A stretch of DNA of 64,000 bases from Pelecanus crispus (lineage: Eukaryota; Chordata; Aves; Pelecaniformes; Pelecanidae): positions 1,722,001-1,786,000 of the forward strand of contig NC_134676.1 in NCBI RefSeq assembly GCF_030463565.1, given 5' to 3'. How positions within the stretch are numbered: the first letter of the stretch is position 1; each line of letters opens with the position of its first letter. Positions 58,413 through 64,000 of this stretch are shown here, piece after piece. The notes beneath the pieces were generated by a model, which was given only the letters and a program-made list of their open reading frames with translations, made no database searches and was not told where the DNA came from. The position numbers were made by a program, and so were the translations under genes.

Positions 58413-61400
58413 TCAATGATTCCTCTGTGGCTGTTCAGGCTGGGAGCCATGCTCCGGCCCCACGCCTGCTCAGCCGCCCATGCCAGCACCGTACTGGGCG
58501 GTGGGCGTCAGACAAAGCGCTCATCTTCGTGTTGGGTGGATGGCTTTCCTCCCAAGATGACCGAGAGCTGCTCGAGCTGCAGGAGCACGGGTCAGCTTGC
58601 ATGGCAGCGGCAGTGCCACCTGCAGAGAAAGCTCCCTCCCGCCTTTCCTTCCCCCCACTCGCACCTCGCTAAACAACTCAAACCCGCTGCTTTCCACTTT
58701 CCAGCCTCAGCAACCCTCCTGTTGGGTTTAAGTCATAACCAGACCCAATTTATGCTCAGGAATGTGCTCAGAGCAGTATCAGCGCCTGTTATTTATTGCC
58801 CATGCTCCCAGCGCTTGTGTGTCAGGCACTTAATGGCTTTTTTTTGAGTTCTTTGGCGTCTGATGAATTTTTACCTTGGCATCTTTATTTACTGCTAAAT
58901 GAGCCCTCAGCGATGCCCGTTTTTCATTCGCGGGTTGCTGGAGCCGATCCATGTGCGGAGCAGGGCCATAGGGACTGTGCAGAGCAGGGCCAGCAGCTCG
59001 GGCTTCGCGGTACTGAGCTGGAGTGTTTGCGAATATCTTTGGCTGGAATTTTTTCTTCAATATATGGGGAATTCAAAAGTAGTTGTAGCCAAAATAGGGT
59101 ATTTTGAAGAATAGATGCTGGACAGTTTGAATGTAAAGTCTTCACCAGCAATCCAGTTCTTAGGAAAGCCGTCTGGATTGCTTTAGACCCTGGAATGTCG
59201 GTGCCAAAACAAATAACTAAAAATAACAAATAACTGAAAATCGTGTTAAAAAACTTGACAGAACAGTACCCAAGACACAGGCACCTTCCAGGCAGATCTT
59301 GACACTTTTCACTTCCAGTAGTTACTCCTAAATAATACCGCTGTCCTCAAAACAGGTGGATATGAAGTAATTCTTGAATTTAGACAACAAGACCTGGTAT
59401 GGGAAGCCTGCAGTGATCACACACGGGTCAGCTTACCCTCTCTTTCTAAATGAAGGCTGATTTGGAAGAATCATTTAATTCTGGCAGCATTGAGACACCG
59501 GGAGAAACCCTCCAAGCCGTAGGTATGGCCAAAGATGTGTAACTCAGGAACCAGATCCGCACTGACCGTTTCTCCGTAGCTCTGATGTGGGGTTGTTACC
59601 TGAAGGTAAAGGTGGGTTGGGGGTCCTTGGCACCCTGGGCAAGGCAGGAGAGTGAGTCCTGGGCGCTCAGCAGCATGGGGGATCATGAAATTCATTAATC
59701 AGGATGAGTTTCCATGGCAGGAAGGAGACGTGGTGAGGGGATGGCAAGAAAGGCGCCTTGGCCGGTCCATCCGCACGGTGAAGGAGACAGGCTCAGAGGG
59801 AAGAATGAGCTATGCTCATTATTTCAACAGTGATTTCAAGTATAAACAGTATCCCTTTTCTTTTTCACTGTACACCATCTGTCTTGATGTAATTACCCCA
59901 AAGAAAGGGTTGGGATCTTTTTTTTTTTTTTAAAGTATTGATCATTTTAGCATCTACTATCTAGGAGCTTGCAAGTGATCTGCATCCTCTGAGTCAGCCT
60001 GATGGCTCCCGTACGAGTTCGTGCTCTCCCATCGTACAGAAGGGCAGAAAAACTATCAAGCCAGGACAGCACTAACGAAGTCTGCAGCAGGTTTCAGACG
60101 AGGACTTCTCCTCGCTGCTCCACCTCAGGCCGTGGAGGCCAGGCACATGGAGAAAGGCAGCTCCCGCTGCTCGTCGCCTTTGAGAGAGAAGACTTGCGTC
60201 TCTGTATTTTGCATTTACTGCTGCAACAAAGAGCTCACGCAGTGCTGGCACACTCATGTGCACAAATTAGGTGTTTGCACAAACAGATGCAGAGATATCC
60301 ATAAAGCCTTTGGCTGTCCTAAGACAGTTACAGAAATCACGGATTTGCAGCCCAGTTTCAAATGGAAGAGCATTTTACTGGAGCAAAGACAACGAAGAGC
60401 GGTTCATCATACAAACAAAGAGCTGTATGCAATAGTCTGACAAACAGAAAACTTTAGGATTTATCTACAAACTCAATGAGCAGTCGTTATCTAGAATGAT
60501 AAATATCTGTTTACAGTGTAAGTAATCTCTCCCTCCTACTCCAGTGCAAACTCGGTACCTGCAGAGCAGAATAGATGGCCCCAGTCAGATCCCTTTATTA
60601 CTTTCCCCAAGTTTCTGTCTGGAAAGTGCTCAGGGGGAACTTATCAAACAGAGGATGTTTGGAAACAAAGCCCAACAGGAGCAATCGTGTTAGATAAATG
60701 AGTATTTATCTACCATTTACCTTTCTGACATGCAATATATGTCTGCCTATATTATTTCAGACTAGTTTTACAGATGTGACCGTTACCCATAAATTTACCC
60801 AGATGAGAAAACTCTATTTAGTGTCTTTGATTCCAGCAGCCGTTGCTAAGGGGCTCGTGAACGGCTGCTCACTTCTTCCATAGGCGCCCGACCCATGGGA
60901 GGGAGCACCGAGACGGGGCTGGGGTCTCCCCTCGACCTCCACCACCCCCGGGAGCTGCGGGTCCCCCTTAGGGACATCTGCCCCGGCGACGTGCGGCCCC
61001 TCCTCCCTTGCACCTCAGGGTGAGCGACCAGAGGAAGTCAGTAAGCAAAGCTGAGCTCTTCACAGGTCAAGCTCGGTTTGTAAAATATCCGTGCTGATGG
61101 AGCTGCGCGGAAGATCCCAGCTTTGGGAAAAATGTTGCCTTAGCAACGAGCTGCCGGCCCACTTTTGCAGAGGAGGCAGCTGCGGCTGTGTTTACGTGCA
61201 GGTTAACTTCGTTGCTGCCGCAAAGACTGAAGGTGATTTACACCGAAACGATAGATACCCAGGTATTTTCAACTTAACCATGCACATACTGAAGATGACT
61301 ACTGACAGCCCAAGGGGCTGGCTGCTCCCAAGGTGGTGGCTGGTGGACGTGCTGCTGGTACAGAGGTGTGCGGCAGCAGCTACGAGCAGTCAGACCCGCT

Positions 61401-61732
61401 GCTTCTCAAATGCAAGAGTCAAAAAGAAAATCCCAACGCGCACCTTGGCTTTCACTAAATATTTGGGTAACCAGCGTTGCGTTTCCCAGAACTTGCTTAA
61501 ATCTCTTTTTGTATATTTTGTCGTGATGGCATGTTATTTTTTATCTGAAGCCTTACAGATTGGATCCTTGCTGATCTGATTTGCATTTGCATCATGATTT
61601 AGTTAAACTATAGCATGAAACGTGCTGTTGGAAACACCTTTGTAAGCACAGGTAGCGAGACGCGTCCTTTGACCACCTCAAGCAACGACTGCTCAGGGAC
61701 CCGGGCTCAGAGCTCCGAGCTGGATCACCCGT

Positions 61733-61751
61733 AGCAGCAGCAGCAGCAGCA
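61733..61751 (+). repeat. Short CAG/GCA trinucleotide tract
   Basis: About six consecutive GCA units (AGCAGCAGCAGC) lie in intergenic sequence with no supported reading frame. Confidence 0.85.
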
Positions 61752-63810
61752 AAGCTGAGTTTCACACTCAACACATCGCATGCCAAAGCGCAAACCAAAA
61801 AGCAACGTTTCGAGGAGACCGTGCTCTCAGCAGTGTCATTTCCTACTAACATCAACACCGATGTGACTCAACCTAGTAAATCAGAGCTATATAGGTATTA
61901 ACTCAGGCATTTTTAGAGATGCACTGGCTACGGCATCTTTGGGAGCAGCGGGGCTGGGTGGTTGCCTATGGCTTGGCAGAGCTTGCGTGCCGGGCTGTCC
62001 CCTCTCGCTGCAGCCGTCCGCTCCACGCCCAGGCTCATCACTGCTCTAAAGCTATGGTTGAATTGCACAGGCAGAAGCAAGGACTGAATTTGGACACGAG
62101 GCTGCACGGGCTCACGGTGTTCCCAGCAGCGTTTCGACACCACTGAGCAAATACTGAATTTTACACCTAACTTGAAGCAGACGCGCGGTCCCCTTGGCCT
62201 GGGATGCTTAAGCATAGGGACAGGATCACTTAGCGCCTGCCGGCTGTGTTATATGGTCATGTCGTTTTGATGTCCTGCTAGAACATCCTATTTAGGTGTT
62301 CCTTGAAATGATTCACGCCTTGAAACGCCATACGATCCAAAAAACTCCCACCGCAAATGAGGAATAGTGTTGAGAAAGGGGTATTTATGTCCTCACCTGA
62401 GCCACAGAGGATGAATGCAAACAGAGCAGTAACAACCAATAAAACTGCGAACGTAGGTAATTTGTATCGTCAAAGCTTTTTACAAAGAAAATTACGCCTG
62501 ACAGCATGCAGGAGTAAAATTCGTGCCCCAATATTTGATGGAACAAATGTCTGTCTAAACAGAGGAAGTATGTAAAAAAAATTCAAATCCCCACTGCACG
62601 TGGGTGTGTTTCTGCAAGACTTGAAATTTGGTGGCAAAAAGACTTGCTAATAGTTCCAGCAGGCTTTTAAAAACCCAGTTCATAAATTACTGACACAACT
62701 GCTAGAGTTTCACCGAAATCTACGTGGCTTGTGGACACTCAGATTCTCTGAAGAATTAAATCACTCAAATATTTTGTGTGCAAAAAAAAAAAGAAAAAAA
62801 GAAGGGATCAGATCAGTGGAGGAATCACAGCTCTTTAAGACTAGCCCTGGCAGGAGGGTGATTAATGAAAGCAGGGTGGAGGAGAGGGTGCTGCAATGGT
62901 TGACTTTGCTCTCTTACGGCAATAAATCAGGTGCTTTAAAAATGATGAACCCTGGAGGTTCTGTGGTATAGGAAAAGACTCTGTGATGGTAAATTTAGTA
63001 AAGAGAGTCTGAGAAGAGTTTCAGAATGGCTCTCCCCATTTCTTAATTTTAATTACATTAACACACTATTAATTAAAAAAACACCCTGTAATAATTTGCA
63101 AAATTAATCTCTCAGTAGCTCTTTGTTTCTTTTAAAATCTTTGAGAAGATTTTAAATCCCCAAACCTGAACTCGGCTGTTTCTACCCAAGATATCCCTGT
63201 TCCTTTCGACGAGTAGACAAAGGGTTGCAAAAAGAACCAAGCTGTACAAATTAACCTCAGCAACACGACAAATAGGTGGGGGCAGGCCCGCTTCGCCCCC
63301 TCTGTCACCCCTCTGCCTCCTCATCCTCGCCGGGGACAAGGGGAAGGGACACAGTTACACCCTCTGCCAAGAGTGACCCCAAACCGCCGCAGAGCGGGAA
63401 TACACGCAGGTTTTAGCCCGCGCTTCGAGGGATGCTGCCGCGTTATCCCCGGGAGATGCGTGCATCCTGGCCAGCTTGGTGCTCAGCTGCAAAACATTCC
63501 CGAGGCTCTCGGGAAGCTGCTGGGCACCCTTGGAGCCCTCCTGGCTGCAGCCCGGCTCGCCCTGGGTGGCATCACCCATGGGAGGCAGAAAAAAGGAAAC
63601 GAAGCGCCATAGATTTATTCCAGTGGAGACCAAGCTGGGCAGGCGGCGGCTTCCTGCTGCTCCACGGTGCTTTCGGCTCCGCGCTGGCGCCTGGTAGGAG
63701 ATGCTGAAGGGGTGGCACAGACTGGGGACCTGCCGTGGGTTCAGGTGCCCATTCCCACTGTGGCTGCTTGATACCGATGGGGACATTGGGTTCCACTCAT
63801 GAAAATGGAG

Positions 63811-63811
63811 A

Positions 63812-63844
<33 letters not shown>
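63811..63844 (+). repeat. (AT)9 followed by T17
   Basis: A dinucleotide microsatellite runs into a long T tract near the right edge of the window. Confidence 0.93.
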
Positions 63845-64000
63845 AAAAGATCCTGGGGAAGCCAGGTCTTTCTCCTCATTTTGGGGGAGACTCCTGGGAC
63901 TCAGGAGTCCTACAGAGCCCTTGGCAAAGACCAAGTTTAATTTTGGGCTGCAGGGGTCCCTCCTGGCTTCCCCGGACGCTGGGCACCACGCGGGTACCCT

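Larger units (their letters stand above)
42520..64000. other. Intergenic DNA upstream of RAB27B
   Basis: No protein domain, spliced gene or RNA gene could be recognised in 21.5 kb. The listed CR1 copies, two LTRs, the hairpin and simple repeats account for the visible structure. Longest open frames (162 residues at 61091, 174 at 63355, 165 at 47954) lack recognisable motifs. A small GC-rich patch lies at 60880-61020. Confidence 0.6.

Noticed and set aside
60021..60440. 139-residue open frame with several Cys and His residues
   Set aside because: The Cys/His spacing fits no zinc-binding pattern I know, and there is no splice or start context.
61091..61579. 162-residue open frame on the + strand
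   Set aside because: No recognisable domain; composition changes abruptly along it and no homologous neighbour gene is expected.
1..64000. Search for CRISPR arrays, phage or bacterial defence genes, integrases or a new protein system
   Set aside because: The window is avian nuclear DNA with two ordinary genes. The regular repeats are minisatellites and retroposons without spacer-like structure.

Overview
This is a vertebrate nuclear segment from a bird, not a prokaryote. CR1 retroposon 3' tails ending in ATTCTATG-type octamers are scattered throughout. Three solo LTRs belong to an abundant avian endogenous-retrovirus family with a TTATTA microsatellite and a TGTCCTGG...ACGACA outline. Exons are short and bounded by GT/AG. 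The two genes are the neighbours CCDC68 and RAB27B, a conserved tail-to-tail pair that lies next to TCF4 in mammals. In chicken this synteny block is on the Z chromosome, so Z linkage is likely here, but that is inference. The repeats suggest a neoavian bird; I cannot name the species.

Layout. 1-2503: upstream or first-intron sequence of CCDC68 with one antisense CR1. 2504-10982: CCDC68 on the + strand. Nine coding exons are resolved and splice in frame from ATG to stop, but one expected exon of about 30 codons was not found between 2647 and 5109. A solo LTR sits in its last intron. 10983-12840: CCDC68 3' end, a GC-rich CpG-dense stretch with a 17-G run, and a CR1. 12845-20778: probable very long 3'UTR of RAB27B on the - strand, holding a four-unit 48-bp minisatellite. 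20779-27490: the five coding exons of RAB27B, giving a complete 218-residue Rab GTPase. 27510 to about 41340: probable first intron of RAB27B, with two CR1 pieces and a solo LTR carrying an intact TATA box and CRE-like site. About 41260-42520: CpG island, the probable RAB27B promoter, containing five ~62-bp GC-box-bearing repeats. 42520-64000: intergenic DNA with no recognisable gene, several CR1 copies, a second TGTCCTGG-family LTR inserted into a CR1, a different 736-bp LTR with 4-bp target duplications, and one strong unexplained hairpin at 52240-52314.

The genes converge and their products are not known to act together. CCDC68 is a coiled-coil protein of centriole subdistal appendages. 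RAB27B is a prenylated GTPase for secretory-granule and exosome docking. No bacterial-type operon, CRISPR array, confident RNA gene or clearly new protein system is present. The more interesting material is in repeat architecture: a composite double-tailed CR1 seen four times, alternating-unit minisatellites at both ends of RAB27B, near-identical inverted CR1 copies flanking CCDC68, and the hairpin.
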